A stretch of 64,000 bases of DNA from Saposhnikovia divaricata (Eukaryota; Streptophyta; Magnoliopsida; Apiales; Apiaceae): positions 55,425,546 through 55,489,545 of the forward strand of contig CM071600.1 of assembly GCA_036435485.1 (NCBI GenBank). The letters run 5' to 3'. The notes below the pieces were generated by a model that saw only the letters and a program-made list of their open reading frames with translations, was not told where the DNA came from and did no database searches. Position numbers and translations under genes: made by a program. Each line of letters starts with the position of its first letter. The stretch's first letter is position 1. Positions 11,866-24,800 of this stretch are shown one piece after another.

Positions 11866-12718
11866 ATTTGCAATTTTATTAAACTATTTGCAATTTTATT
11901 AAACTAAGTTTCAAAATTACAAAAATACTAGATTCCCCTTTCCCTTCCCCTCCTTCCTCCCTCATTCCTTACGTCACCCTCATTCCATCCACCTGTGTAC
12001 TTTTTTTTCTTTTTTTTAAGGTAGGGTGCTATTTTGGTTGATTTTTTTTTTTGGGTTGCAACCATATTCAACCACATTCAACACTTTTTTTTAAGGTGGG
12101 GTGCTATTTTGGTTGATTTTGGGTTGCAACCATATTCAACCACATTCAACACCTTTTTTTTTTTTTAAGGTGGGGTGCTATTTTGGTTTATTTTGGGTTG
12201 CAACCATATTCAACACTTTTTTTTAAGGTGGGGTGCTATTTTGGTTGATTTTGGGTTACAACCATATTCAACACTTTTTTTTTTAAAGTGGGGTGCTATT
12301 TTGGTTGATTTGAGTTGCATGGCCCCGTAGGGGCAACCACATTCAACTGCATGCAACCACATGCAACTTTTTGGTTTTTTAAGGTTTGGTGATTTTGGTG
12401 GATTTGGGTTGCATGGCCCCTCAGGGGCAATATTCAACTGAATGCAACCACATGCAAGTGAATGCAACCACATGCAACTAAATTTCTGATTTCAAGTTCC
12501 ATTTTTCAGTTATCATTTTCGGCCTCATTTTTGGACTCTAATATATATGTATATCCCAAAAAAGAGGTCGAAAATGATATTTGAAAAATGTAACTTGAAA
12601 TCAGCAACTTAATGCAACCACATGCAACTAAATTTGTAACTGAATGCAACCACATGCAACTAAATTTCTGATTTCAAGTTCCATTTTTCAGTTATCATTT
12701 TCGACCTCATTTTTGGAC

Positions 12719-12750
<32 letters not shown>

Positions 12751-13285
12751 CAAAAACGAGGTCGAAAATGACAACTGAAAAATGGAATTTGAAATCAGCA
12801 ACTGAATGCAACAAGTTGAATGTGGTTGTATTTGGTTGAATATTGCCCTTGGCGGGGCCTTGCAACCCAAATCCACCAAAATCACCCCACCTTAAAAAAA
12901 AAGAGTTGAATGTGGTTGCATTTGGTTGAATGTGGTTGCATTAAGTTGCAACCCAAAATCCATCAAAATAGTACCCCCTCTTTAAAAAAAAAAAAGTGTT
13001 GAATGTGGTTATATGGTTGCAACCCAAAATCAACCAAAATAACACCCCATCTTAAAAAAAAAGTGTTGAATGTGGTTGAATATGGTTGCAACCCAAAATC
13101 AACCAAAATAGCACCCCACCTTAAAAAAAAAAGTACACAGGCGGAAGGAATGAGTCGGCGGAAAGGGGGAGGGGGGAGGGTTAGGGTTGGTATTTTTACA
13201 ATTTTGAAACTTAGGTTGGTTAAATTGCAATGAATTAAAGGAGATGGTATTTTTACAAATAGAAACTTAAATCTAGTATTTTTGC
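11866..13285. mobile_element. Large foldback element with nested hairpins
   Basis: The left part (about 11866-12475) repeats AAGGTGGGGTGCTATTTTGG and GGGTTGCAACCATATTCAAC blocks several times. The right part (about 12800-13275) holds the inverted forms, for example GTTGCAACCCAAAATC and GCACCCCACCTT, and both arms include the GTACACAGG/CCTGTGTAC word. The centre has two further hairpins (12481-12606 and 12664-12800), each made of GATTTCAAGTTCCATTTTTC facing its inverse, with an (AT)n tip at 12723-12750. No transposase is encoded. It abuts the MULE on its right. Foldback or MULE-derived origin is an inference from the structure. Confidence 0.65.
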
Positions 13286-13446
13286 AATGAATTGAATAGT
13301 CCTTAAATTGTTATCAATTTATGGATTTCATCCTCAAAGTTTTTTCTTATTTTACTACATCCTTTATATTTTATTATTTTTGAAATACGTCCTTCCGTGT
13401 ATAACACAGTCACGGCGTTAGTTAGAGTATTTGACATGGCAATAAA
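13286..13446. repeat. Left terminal inverted repeat of the MULE
   Basis: It starts AATGAATTGAATAGTCC and continues to GACATGGCAATAAAA. It pairs in inverted orientation with 17504-17664. The left end runs directly into the right arm of the foldback element. Confidence 0.85.
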
Positions 13447-14181
13447 AAAATAAAATATTTAATGAAGTCGTGTATTCTAGGCTTGTCACCTGTTACATGA
13501 TTAACATAACTACCTTATACTTATCCTACCTTATCATGTTTAAGAATAAAATTTAATCATTTTTCTGATTTAGTATTTTATAATTTTTAATATGAAATCA
13601 TTTTTTATTTACCCTAATAAAATTTAAATATTTTAAAACGATGTTAATATCATAAAAATTATTACATTATTAGCTAATTTTTATAAGTAAAATTTATATG
13701 AAATATAAAAATAAAACTAAATACATTTATTTATTTATTTCATAGTAGTTGATGTAAAAATTGGTACTAAATAATTGACAAAACTTAGTATTACATATTA
13801 CTTGCATTATTAAATCGGACAAGAAAAAACTGGACAATTACTTGATCAAAATAATTTTGATCAACTAGGAAAAGTGGGCAACCATTGTTTAAAAGCATGA
13901 ACACTGTAACTTGGTTTTGAAAAAATAAAAAGTACATGAATTATTTAACCTATCTAATTATTTTTAAACTGTGACCGACTGGCGATGTACATCATCTTCG
14001 TTTTTCCTTTCACAGTTGGCTGACTTGCACTTTATTCAGCTTATGATTGTTTTCCTTGAACACTCGGAGTTTGTTGTGAAGAAATGAGTCTGGTGCTGCA
14101 GGAACTAGAATAATACGTCTTACCATCCTTGTGATAAACTCCTACACCTGAAGGTTTGGGTTGCTTTTGAATATCTACATT

Positions 14182-17115
14182 CTAGGACTTTGGAGGCCTG
14201 CCTCTTTTTCTTTTGATTTCAGGTTCTTTATTCAAAGGCTCACCTACACCCCCATTAACTACTAATTCTACCTTTTTCTTCTTTTGTATAAGTGCCTTCT
14301 TCTTCTACATGTGAATAAAAACATATGAGAAAATAGTTCAAACACATACACCTAAAAATGTTATCGTTATGTGAAATGCACTTACATTAGCATTAGCCTC
14401 ACTTCTTCTCGCAATACTTTGAGCTCTCCTAGTTGCTTCTGTTGCCTTGTGAATGCGATCTACCTCCTCATCACTTTTTTTACAAGTTGACTTATTATGA
14501 CCAGAATCCAAACATCTGCTGCATTTCACTTGACCACCTTTCTTGCTTAATTTACTCCCAGCCCCCTCTTCACCTTGTTCTTTTCTTCTATGTTTCTTGG
14601 GCCTGCCTGGCATCCTTCTTGCAACTGGTGGGAGAACATCATTGTATACTGTTTTTTCCCAGTGGAGTGATCCTTTCATTGGATTCATCAAATTATGGTA
14701 AGCCTTCGTGTAAGTATCTTTCTCATAAAATGATGATGATATATTTTCCAGGATCATCCTTAATATGAAAGATAGCTTGACAAGCATGCATGCATGGAAC
14801 ACCACTAAGATCCCATTTGCGGCAACTACAAGTTCTTTCTTTCATGTCAACCATAAACTGCATTCCATCTTTGTCCAGAACTTCACACGTATCACCTCCT
14901 CCCCATCTCGATGTGCAATTTCTTGTTGCTTCAATCGAATAGTTTAACTGCCGAATCACCCTGGGGCATATTTTTGTGTCAATATAAGCCATATAATCCC
15001 TTTTTTTAGGAATTCTCTCCATTACCTGCAACCTTATATCATTCAACATAGGGATAATAGATTTATATCTAGCTTCCATGATCCAGTTGTTAAAACATTC
15101 AGATATGTTGTTGCCAACCATATCACAATGTGTTAGAGTCGAAAAAAAAGCCCTGGACCAATACTTAGGTTCAATCTTTTATAAATCAGTGCCTGCAAGG
15201 GGTGAAATAATACTTATCTCAGCCATCTTTAGATTAAACTCCTCTATTGTAGTTGCCTTAGCAGCCTGCCAAAATAATGCTTTTAAGGCAGTCCCAAAAT
15301 GATTTTTTCTCCCGTTAGCATATATGTGCCTTGCACAACATCTATGTTCAGCCATTGGAAGCACCGACTCGATTGCATTTTTCAAACCCTAGTGATAAAT
15401 GCATGTGTCATAAATAAATATTATACAACCCTTAATTAGAAAGTTATATAATAGCAAAGTTTATAATAATAAAACATTTTTAATACCTTTTGCTGATCAG
15501 TCATTAGTGTTAATCCATATCCATCTCCAATATTCAGGTCTTGTTGTAAAAGCGTGATAAACCAGGTCCATGATTCTGTACACTCTACCTCCACAACAGC
15601 CCAAGCTATCGGAAACATTTGATTATTTCCATCTTTAGATACTGCTGACAACAATTCACCTTTTACATAACTTTTCAAAAAGCAACCATCAAGACCTATC
15701 ACCTTCCTGCAACCACTTGTAAAGCCTTTCTTAAGTGCATCAAAACATATATATATTCTTTGAAATACAGGGGACTGAGTCAAATCACTAGCATCAACCT
15801 TGATTATTGTACTACTCCCAGGATTGGATCTCAACAGTTCTGCTCCATAATCATATATTCTTTTGTATTGCTTCTTCAGTTCTTCATCCACTTCTGACAT
15901 AGCCAACTTCTTTTCCCACCAACATTGGTTCATTGTCAGCTTCAGGACATGCACATTATTAACATCTTGTTGAAATTCCCTCAGCTTCCATTTTGGATTT
16001 CCTCTTATATGCGTCCCGAATTATTTAGCTAACCAATCAGCCCTAACAATCTTATGTGTAGATACCAATATGCAGGAATGTTTTTTGACATATGTCTTTA
16101 CTTGAAAACCACCACCACTATCAACTTTACTGCCAAATAATGTCCAGGGACAGCCTTCCCTACATCTTGCTCTCACCCTAACTAAATCATTCTTGATAAA
16201 ACGGATATCACGTTGTTGTTCAACAGCATAATCGATAATGGCTTCTTTAAAAACTTTTGCCGAAATAAAACACAACCCAACATAAAATTCAATACTCTTC
16301 ATTGGAGTGTTTGGATTGAAAGTTGGAAAACTGACTAATTTTCTTTTTCCTTGTCTCTTCTCAATTTTCCTTGAATCAGCCATATCACTTGAATCTGTTG
16401 ACTTTGGAGATGTAAGTTTGAAAGAATCACTTTCATATTCACTATCTATATCCACTTGCGTGCTCTCGTAATATTCTTGATCATGTTGTGCATTCTTCTC
16501 TTCTTCTTTTCCATTCTTCTTCTTTTCTTTTTTCTTCAAGTTAACTGTTGACTCATTCATGCCAAGATTTTGATCCACATTTAAGTCAACTATGTTAACA
16601 CCTGGATGTTTTTTACCATCGTTAACAACTCTACTTTGCTGCATTATTTTTGTGAATTCTTCATCTTCAGAACTTCCATTTTCATCACGAATTTCATTAT
16701 CATATTCACTTTCTTCTTCACTCTCTTCTTCGATCTCTTCTTCATAGTATTCATCAGTCCCCGTTTCTTCACCACTAACATCTTGTTGGTCTACTTCTTC
16801 CTCACAAGCATGGTCTATATATATGGATGCGTAACCTGCATCTTTCAAAAATTTGCACATTTCCAATAAACTATTATCATCCCAGAGTATCTTACATCCA
16901 TGTTCATCGAAATCCGCCCCGTGCTTGTGCCAGTAAAGTTTAAAATTTTGATACCTTAATTCTTCTTTAGCATATCCTTTAAATCTACTGATACTTAAGT
17001 GATCAATATCTACGTTGTAAATATAATCGACCTTACCTCCTTTATAGTACCGAATACCATTTTTAGTAGCAAACTCGCCACCGTGATGAATTTCAACTTT
17101 GATACAATAGGCCAT
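14182..17115 (-). pseudogene. MuDR-family transposase, three exons, disrupted
   Basis: Inferred exons are 17115-15487, 15388-14386 and 14304-14182, all GT-AG. Domains in order: an N-terminal PB1-like segment (IKVEIHHGGEF), a long acidic stretch, the MuDR DNA-binding region (CREGCPWTLFGSK), the MULE catalytic core (VIGLDGCFLKSYVKGELLSA, TDQQKGLKNAI across the first intron, HRCCARHIYAN), a SWIM zinc finger (CSCRKWDLSGVPCMHA) and a CCHC knuckle (CSRCLDSGHNKSTC). The C-terminus carries an AT-hook-like KRKRGRPPKS. Breaks: in-frame stops at 16021-16023 and 15179-15181, both where a Tyr codon would fit, and a one-base insertion near 14745 that shifts the frame just after the SWIM finger. Exon 2 is 1003 nt, which agrees with one extra base. 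The intact protein would have about 917 residues. Confidence 0.87.
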
Positions 17116-17503
17116 CCTGGAACTGAACAGAACAATACTAAATTGACTAAAAATAATGATAGTAAAAATATAATGACACTAAAAGATAAAAGTTACTGTG
17201 CATATATTATCATATGCCGTGCAAGTCAAAAAAGTATAAATTGAATGGATGAGTAAAACTTACCTCTGTACTCTGCATATGCTGTCTTCTAAAAATACAT
17301 GTAATTTTTAGATCTTTGCAACCCTAGGAAAAATTGAGGAATATTGTAATACATGACATTACGATAGTGGGGAATTAGAGGGGATTAGGGTTAAATGCGT
17401 TAACTTTGTGGTTTAATCACGTCTAAGTAGTTAGTAAAATATATGGAAATACAAGTGGAATACACGTGTATGATACAGTGTATTTTTTTTTCTAATAATT
17501 ATT

Positions 17504-17664
17504 TTTACTGCCATGTCAGATACTCTATCTAACGCCGTGACTGTGTTATACATGGAAGGACGCATTTTAAAAATAATAAAATATAAAGGATGTAGTAAAA
17601 TAAAAAAGAACTTTAAGGATGAAATCCAAAAACTGACAATAATTTAAGGACTATTCAATTCATT
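17504..17664. repeat. Right terminal inverted repeat of the MULE
   Basis: It is the inverted partner of 13286-13446 and ends GGACTATTCAATTCATT. It lies about 390 bases upstream of the transposase start codon and so probably carries the promoter of that gene. Confidence 0.85.
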
Positions 17665-18610
17665 TTCCCAATAAAATATAAAAATATATTGTGTTTGATC
17701 AGAAAAAATAAATTGATTGTTTATTAAAAAGTAAATAAAGTAATATGTTTACCTGAAAAAAGAAATTGATGCCCATAATTCCTGGAGTATTCTCTTCCAT
17801 TACAATAGAATTGATGAGCAAAATTAAAACATGTACATGTCACACACATAATCAGCATCAATACCTCCTTAAAAACAATTACCATCCACACAAAAAATAA
17901 TAAAGAACCTCTAGAATAATTTAAGTGAATATAAGCTACAAACAGCAAATAATATGTTGTCTAACAAGAAAAAGTACAGTAATAAACATATAAGACTTTC
18001 ACAAAACAATATTTTGAGATCTGGTCATGACAAAAGAATTTATAGAGGAGGTAGACGTGTGATGTTTTTATTTTCATAAATGGGGAAACAATTACCAAAA
18101 TTATATATCTTAATTTGAAAAGAAAGTTTAGAAGAACATTAAATTGATATGTTAACTTCCCTTCAAAAGAATAGAAGGTTCTAAGAGTCCTAACTTCACT
18201 CACGAGGAGTAAGAGGGGTCGCGTTCCTATTTTAAAGGAAGGATCGCACTTCTGATTCTAACAAGGGTCACGTTCCTAGTCTAGTTGGGATCACGTTTCT
18301 ATTTTTAAAAGGGATCGTGTTTTTGTCCTAGCGAGGTCGAGTTCGAAGTAAGAAAGTGACCATGTGTTGTCGCATTCATAAAGGGTCGCATCGCATACAA
18401 TTAAAAGCGTAAAAACATTAAATAAAAGTACAGAGAAGAGATTGAGTACTTACTTTTGTGAGAATTCTTGTGAAGAACTTGAAAGAAAATAGAGATCGTT
18501 CTTTGAAAAGCTTGGAAATCTTGGCATAGATCTTAAACAGGCCTAATGGGCTGAAATGACTGTCCATAACTTATAATGGACCCAAAGATGATAATAGTTT
18601 GCTATGACAA
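17665..18610. other. Gene-free spacer with a short repeated motif
   Basis: The first ~100 bases resemble the AT-rich array left of the foldback element. At 18200-18390 a loose motif GGGTCRCGTTCCTA / GGGATCACGTTTCTA / GGGATCGTGTTTTTG recurs about every 35-45 bases. I see no coding frame and no element ends. Confidence 0.5.
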
Positions 18611-19454
18611 ACTGGTATTAAGGTTATTAGAGATAAATCTGGTATTTTACTCAATCAGAGAAAATATATACTAGATATGCTTAAAAATGCTCATATGACA
18701 AACTGTTCTTCTTCAGATTTTCCTCTATCCAAAGGCTTGAAGTTGAATATCCATGATGAGCTTAAAATCTCAGACCCTGAATGTTATCGAATAATTGTTG
18801 GCAAGTTGCTATATTTAAATATTACAAGGGCTGATATTTCATATGTTGTACAACATCTTTCTCAATTTTTAAGTGCTCCTGCTCAGAGTCATATGGATGC
18901 TGCTTTTCATGTTTTAAAGTACTTGAAGGGTACTATAATGTGGTACTTTTTTACAAGGCAGATTATTCTACTGTTCTATCTGCATAATATGATGTAGATT
19001 GGGAACCTGTCCCTTCTTCGCAAGAAGTTTATCTGGGTATGCAATTTTTCTGGGTTCTTTTTTAATGCATGGAAAACAAAGAAACAAAAAACTATCACTA
19101 AAAGTACCACTAAAGCTGAATACAGAAGCATGACTTATATGTCAAGTGAATTGATTTGGCTAGAAGGTTTACTTCGAGATTTACACATCAACGTGCCATT
19201 ACCACTTGCCAATAAACTTGTTCTGTGACAACTTGGCTGTAAAATACATTTTTGAAAATCAAGTGTTCCACGAAAGAACAAAGCATTTAGAGATCGATTG
19301 TCATTTCATCAGGGATTTAGTTACCGATAATTTTCTGCAAATTTATCATGTTAGGACAGCTTTGCAACTTGTAGATGTTTTGACTAAAACTCTTGGAGCT
19401 GCATTACATAAATTTTTCTGTCTCAAGCTTGGCCTTGTGTTTAATTGTCCCTAA
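18611..19454 (+). pseudogene. Ty1/copia remnant: C-terminal reverse transcriptase and RNase H
   Basis: The frame GIKVIRDKSGILLNQRKYIL leads into YRIIVGKLLYLNITRADISY and LKYLKGT, the C-terminal part of a copia reverse transcriptase. RNase H follows in other frames (KQKTISKSTTEAEYRSM, then LFCDNLAVKYI, HLEIDCHFIRD and DVLTKTL). At least one frameshift lies near 18960-19200. Everything upstream of the RT palm is missing, so the element is 5' truncated. It is on the opposite strand to the intact copia element that follows. Confidence 0.85.
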
Positions 19455-19699
19455 TGTTGTGTTCCAGAACTTTGTAAAGAAAAGAAAAGAATGGAAAATG
19501 ATTAATTTTCTATTCTTCTCAAATTTTTCCAAAAGTGGGAAGAATATTTTGGAGACAAATATAAAGAGAACTTCTTCCTTAATTTTAAGATTCTTTTCTC
19601 TTCTTTCCAAAAAATTCATTCTGGAACAAGGTGCAGAAATTACTCATTACTTTTCTTTTCTTTTCTTTCCAAAATATTTTTCTGGAACACAGTGTAAGT

Positions 19700-20006
19700 C
19701 CAGCTTGAGGGGGGTATTGATTTATATTTAGTTATATATGTTAAGTCGTATATAATCTGGCAAGATATGATATGGCAAGCTGTATTATTACCAAAGTCCA
19801 GCTGTAGGTTGTTAGAATTAGTGTATAAATGTATCATATAATTCCAGTAGATAGGAGAATGAAACAGAATGATTTTTGTCTTTCCAAAAAATATATCTTC
19901 TTCCTCGTACATCGACTGTAAATTTCTTCTTTATGTTTGATCATTGATAGCTTAAACTTTCAGGGTTTTCATATGACTATGAGATCATGCAACTTAACAA
20001 TATGCA
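19700..20006 (+). repeat. Polypurine tract and LTR of the plus-strand copia remnant
   Basis: CAGCTTGAGGGGGGTAT at 19701-19717 is a typical polypurine tract after a copia RNase H, and LTR sequence should start at TGATTTATA (19718). The far LTR end is not identifiable because the second copia element inserted at 20012. Confidence 0.5.
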
Positions 20007-20011
20007 GTTCC

Positions 20012-21297
20012 TGTTGGAAAATATGACTATTACAGCAACATAGAGGCAGCTATATATCGTATTTAACAAGTCCAGGCCAAGCATACAAGTGACGAAACAA
20101 AACACGAAGGTAAAAAACATGTATATCAATAACTGAAAGAACAAAGGAAAGATAGAAGACATACCAACAGCAATAGCTATAACAGTATATCAAACAAGCA
20201 CGAAAAACAGCTGAGTCGTCAGGCCTTGCTCGAAAACCTGACTGCTCTTAAAGAGATAATTGCCCCCACTTACACTGTGTTGGGATGCTTGCAACAACTC
20301 TTCCAGGATAAAATAGGTCCGAGTTAGATGACCACAGCAATCAGAAAACTCGACTTCGATTAGGCACCTCAGTCACCGGGAAAACCTACGAGGAGAGAAC
20401 TGTATATAGAGGGAGAGCAGAGAGTGTAGAGAGAAAAAGTGAGAATGTAAGGTGTAGTACAAAAAAACCAGCAACTTAGCTCTCTATTTATAGGAGAGGC
20501 TAAGTGTAACTGATGCCACCATATTTAATTTTGTAACTGGCCAATAAAAACGAAACGGCTGAAACGGCCGAAACGACTGATTTTCATTTAATAAAAAAAA
20601 TGGATGATTTAAAAATAAATCGTAACAGTTACTTTATATTTATCCACACATTTCAGTTTTTAATATTTTAATTAATCCGAATATATATTATCAATTTCTG
20701 TCTAGGTCCAATCTGATATCGAAGCCCAACTAGTCCATCAGATTTAAATTAATCTCTGATCTAGCCCAGCCCAACTGATAAGAGATAACCAGGCCCAATT
20801 GATATATATTTATTCTAATTAAAATAATATTATACACATAAATAAAATCCCTCGCCCAGGTCACCTCGCGTACGTGAGACGCCGAGACATTCGCCCAAAT
20901 CGTCCTTCGACCGAGCAGACCCGAGTCGAGTCGAGTCGAGACGTGGCGAGGCGGGTGACGGCGGCACGCGCGTGTGTGTGCGCGCGTGAAGCACACAGTA
21001 ACACCATGCACCATCATACACCTTAGTAGTTGTACACTACCCATATGTTTGATTCTATATAAAACCATCAACCCCCTTTATTTATTTCAATGTGGGACAA
21101 ATACACATTCTCATTTTCAATCTCTTTCAAGCTACCAACTTCAACTCCATTTCTCTATGGATTTCACTAAGAAAATTACTTAGACCTATATGAAAATTTA
21201 AGTCCTCATAGCAAGGAACAATTTCCAATCGTTAAAATCCGGAATTAATATCAAGAACATATAAAATATATGCTCTAAAAACTCCCATTTTCTAACA
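20012..21297 (-). repeat. 3' LTR of the copia element
   Basis: It is 1286 bp and bounded by TG and CA. It is longer than its partner mainly because bases about 20633-20745 have no counterpart in the 5' LTR. The U3 part (20840-21000) is unusually GC-rich, with GAGTC repeats and GCGCGTGTGTGTGCGCGC-like text. Confidence 0.92.
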
Positions 21298-21821
21298 ATC
21301 CCCCACAAATCCATATAGAAATGCTTCAGGTTTTTCATCATGACTTGTTTTTCAGAGTCGGTACCCTTCCGGGTTTGAACCCTCCTCAGTCCCCTACTTC
21401 GATGATTACCGGATTCAGATGGAATGTTTCACCTTGAATCTTAATCCGTTTGGTGTAACCATGTTCCCTAGACGACGACAAGTCAAAGGCTATGGTGCCA
21501 ATCTACGGCTTTGAGACATTAATGGTCTTGTCTCGATCCTGTTCGTCAAATGCTTCAATGAATAACCCTTTCCTCTAATTGCGACCACACAATTACATTC
21601 GCTGAGCTGGGCATCTGCAAAGATGTACTGCTACCATCTCGTCAAATGACTTGACCCCATTCAGAGTTAAAATAACTCTTGCTTACTAGCAGCGTCAGTA
21701 CCTTCTAGGTTTACAGGGGATAGACTCAGATACAACAATATCATCTATGTAGCAAAGGTACTACCAATTCATCATTACAGCTTGTTATTACCACATTGAA
21801 TACACTTCAAGGGATCTCCTC
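21298..21821 (-). other. 3' untranslated part of the copia element
   Basis: About 520 bases between the polyprotein stop and the 3' LTR, with the polypurine tract at the LTR edge. I see no coding frame or repeat in it. Confidence 0.6.
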
Positions 21822-24800
21822 TCATGTGCATTGGGTTCCCACTGATGATGAACTATGATGGGTTGATAGCCCCATCCCTAACCTTGACTTAAGGACTATT
21901 GCAGGTTCCAGTCCTCTAGTCAAAGGATCAGCTATATTATTCTGAGTTCCTATGAACTCTACAGCTATAATCCTATCGGACGCTAAACCCCTTATAGACT
22001 TTAGTCTAACTTGGATGTGCCTCTTTGTTTTAGCGTTATACTTTCTACTGCTAATCTTGTCGATAGTTGTTCTATTATCATAATGAATAGCAATCGCAGG
22101 AAGCGGTCTGCTTACTACATGTATCGCGGACATAAGTCCATGTAACCATTCAGCCTCCGTCCCCGTGGCATCAAGTGCACACAACTCAGCCTCAAAAGTA
22201 GACCGAGTTACTATAGTCTGTTTGGTCGACTTCCAGGATATTGCTCCACCTGCCAAGGTGAACACGTATCCAGTCACTCCATTGGAACCAGGCTTCTTAG
22301 CTATCCAACTTGCATCACTGTACCCCTCAAGTACACCAGGAAATCTCCTATAGTGTAAACTAAGGTACATTGTGCCTTTTAGATATCTAAGTACTCTATC
22401 AAGAGCATCCCAATGAGTTATGTTTGGACAGCTTGTATATCTAGCCAACTTAGACACAGAGTATGAAATATCTGGTCTAGTATAGTTAGCAAGATACTGC
22501 AAGCTCCCTATAATATGAGAATACCTTAACTCAGACACAAGCACTCTTGAACTATTCTTGACAAGGGCAACTTTAGGATCATAGGGTGTACTAGCGATTC
22601 TACACTGTGAATAACCATATTTCTCAAGTATAGATTTCTCTATATAATGAGACTGTGATAAAGTTATTCCCTCAGCTGACTGAGTCAGCTTGAGACCAAG
22701 AATCACACTAGCCTCACCCATATCCTTCATTTCAAAATGCCTTTTCAAGAAAGCTTTTGTCTCGCTAATAATCTCAATATTGGTTCCAAACAGTAATATG
22801 TCATCCACATATAGGCACAAGATGACACACTCACTACCTTTAACTTTAGTGTAGACACACTTGTCACTTTCATTAATAACATAACTGAACGGTAATATAG
22901 TTTCATCAAACTTTTTATGCCAATCCCTGGGAGCTTGTTTCAAGCCATAAATGGATTTGATCAACTTACATACTTTTCTCTCGTTACCAGATGCAACAAA
23001 TCCCTCAGGCTGATCCATATAAATTTCTTCTTCAAGTTCACCATGAAGAAAAACTGTCTTTACATCTATTTAATGGATGATAAGACCATGTACGGAAGCC
23101 AATGCTACAAGCATTTGGATTGTTGTCATTCTAGCTACAGGAGAGTATGTATCAAAGTAATCAATGCCCTCCTTTTGCTTAAAACCCTTAGCTACCAGTC
23201 TAGCTTTGTACTTATCTATTAATCCGTCAGGATTCAACTTCCTTTTAAAGATCCATCTGCACCCGATAGTAGAACACCCAGGAGGGAGATCAACTAACTC
23301 CCATGTTCCGTTAAAACCAATAGAGTCAATTTCACTCTTTACAGTGCCCTTCCAGTGCCTAGACTCTGAAGAATCCATAGCTTGTCGGAAAGTTAAAGGT
23401 TCGTCCTCGACATTGTAAGTGATGAAATCACTTCCTAAATCCTTGACTACCTTTGCACGCTTACTCCTTCGTGGTTCCTCTACCTCCTTAGGAGTAGAGC
23501 TACTACTAGGTTCCGCCCCCACATTTGTCATCTTTTCCACATGATCAGGAATAGAACTCGATATGTGAGTAGGATCTTCGTTAGAAGCATCTTGAGGCAT
23601 ACCAATCTTCATAGGGTAGACATCCTCAAAGAATGTAGCATCACAAAATTCAACTATCGTGTTTGACATTATACCATCTATGTCAGATTTTAACACTAAA
23701 ATCTCATAGCTGTAGTGGTCTCAAGATAGCCCAGAAAGATGCAATCAACAATCTTCGGACCTAGCTTTTTTCTCTTGTGTTCAGGGACAAGTACCTTAGC
23801 AAGGCACCCCCACACACGAAGATACTTAAGACTAGTCTTCTTGCTCTTCCATAACTCATAAGGTGTCTTATCCATGTGTTTTAGAGGGACTCTATTCAGA
23901 ATATGGCAAGCCGTATTCAAAGCCTCTCCCCACATGTATTTAGGCAACCTAGAATTAATAATCATACTATTAATCATATCTTTAAATGTTCTGTTCTTTC
24001 GCTCAGCAACCCCATTAGACTCAGGTGTGTATGGTGGAGTAACTTCATGAACTATACCATTGCTTGAACAAAATTCATTAAAAACGTTACTCGTATACTC
24101 ACCACCTCTATCAGATCTCAACCGTTTAATTACCTTACTAGTTTGTTTTTCTACTTCAGTTTTATATATAATGAATTTACTAAGTGCTTCATCATTATGT
24201 CTAAGTAAATAAACATAACAGTATCTACTACTATCATCTATAAAGGTAATGAAGTATCTAAACTAGTCCTTAGTCAACACACCACCAAACTCATAAATAT
24301 CAGTGTGTACTAAATCTAACAAGTCTGAATCCCTAACAATATTATGAAAAGGTTTCCTTATTTGTTTAGCAGACACACATACTTGACATTTAGAATTCTT
24401 TTCTATGGTATGTCTTGGAATCAACTCTAAGTTCATCATATTTTTAAGAGCACCAAAATTTAAGTGACCAAGTCTAGCATGCCATAAATTTGAAGATTCA
24501 ATACAATTAATAGAAGGAGTAATATTATAAATCAAAGTACCCAAAATGGGCTCAACATTTATTACAAATAAACCATTTGACATGTAACCCTTGCCAAAAA
24601 AATGTACCAGTATGAATAAGAACTACTTTATTACATTTGAAAGAGACTTCAAAACCATTAGCTACTAAACAGCTTCCACTTATTATATTTCTACGCATGT
24701 CGGGAACATGATACACTCTCGTCACGGATAGAACACGACCCGAAGGAAACTTCAGGTCCACGTTTCCTACTCCATGTACTTGAGCGGCACTTGAGTTCCC

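Larger units (their letters stand above)
13286..17664 (-). mobile_element. MuDR-type MULE DNA transposon with ~160-bp terminal inverted repeats
   Basis: Bases 13286-13446 and the reverse complement of 17504-17664 are highly similar. Shared words include GAATTGAATAGTCCTTAAAT, TTTACTACATCCTTTATATT and AACACAGTCACGGCGTTAG. Between them lies a minus-strand MuDR transposase gene. I could not find a convincing 9-bp target duplication: the left neighbour is the foldback arm and the right neighbour is AT-rich repeat, so one end may have been altered. The TIR similarity is roughly nine bases in ten by eye. Confidence 0.88.

Noticed and set aside
12210..12473. Repetitive Trp/Cys-rich minus frame in the foldback element
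   Set aside because: A translation artefact of tandem non-coding units that are inverted elsewhere in the same element.
16606..16869. 87-codon Phe-rich plus frame looking like a membrane protein
   Set aside because: It is the antisense of the acidic Glu/Asp-rich part of the MULE transposase.
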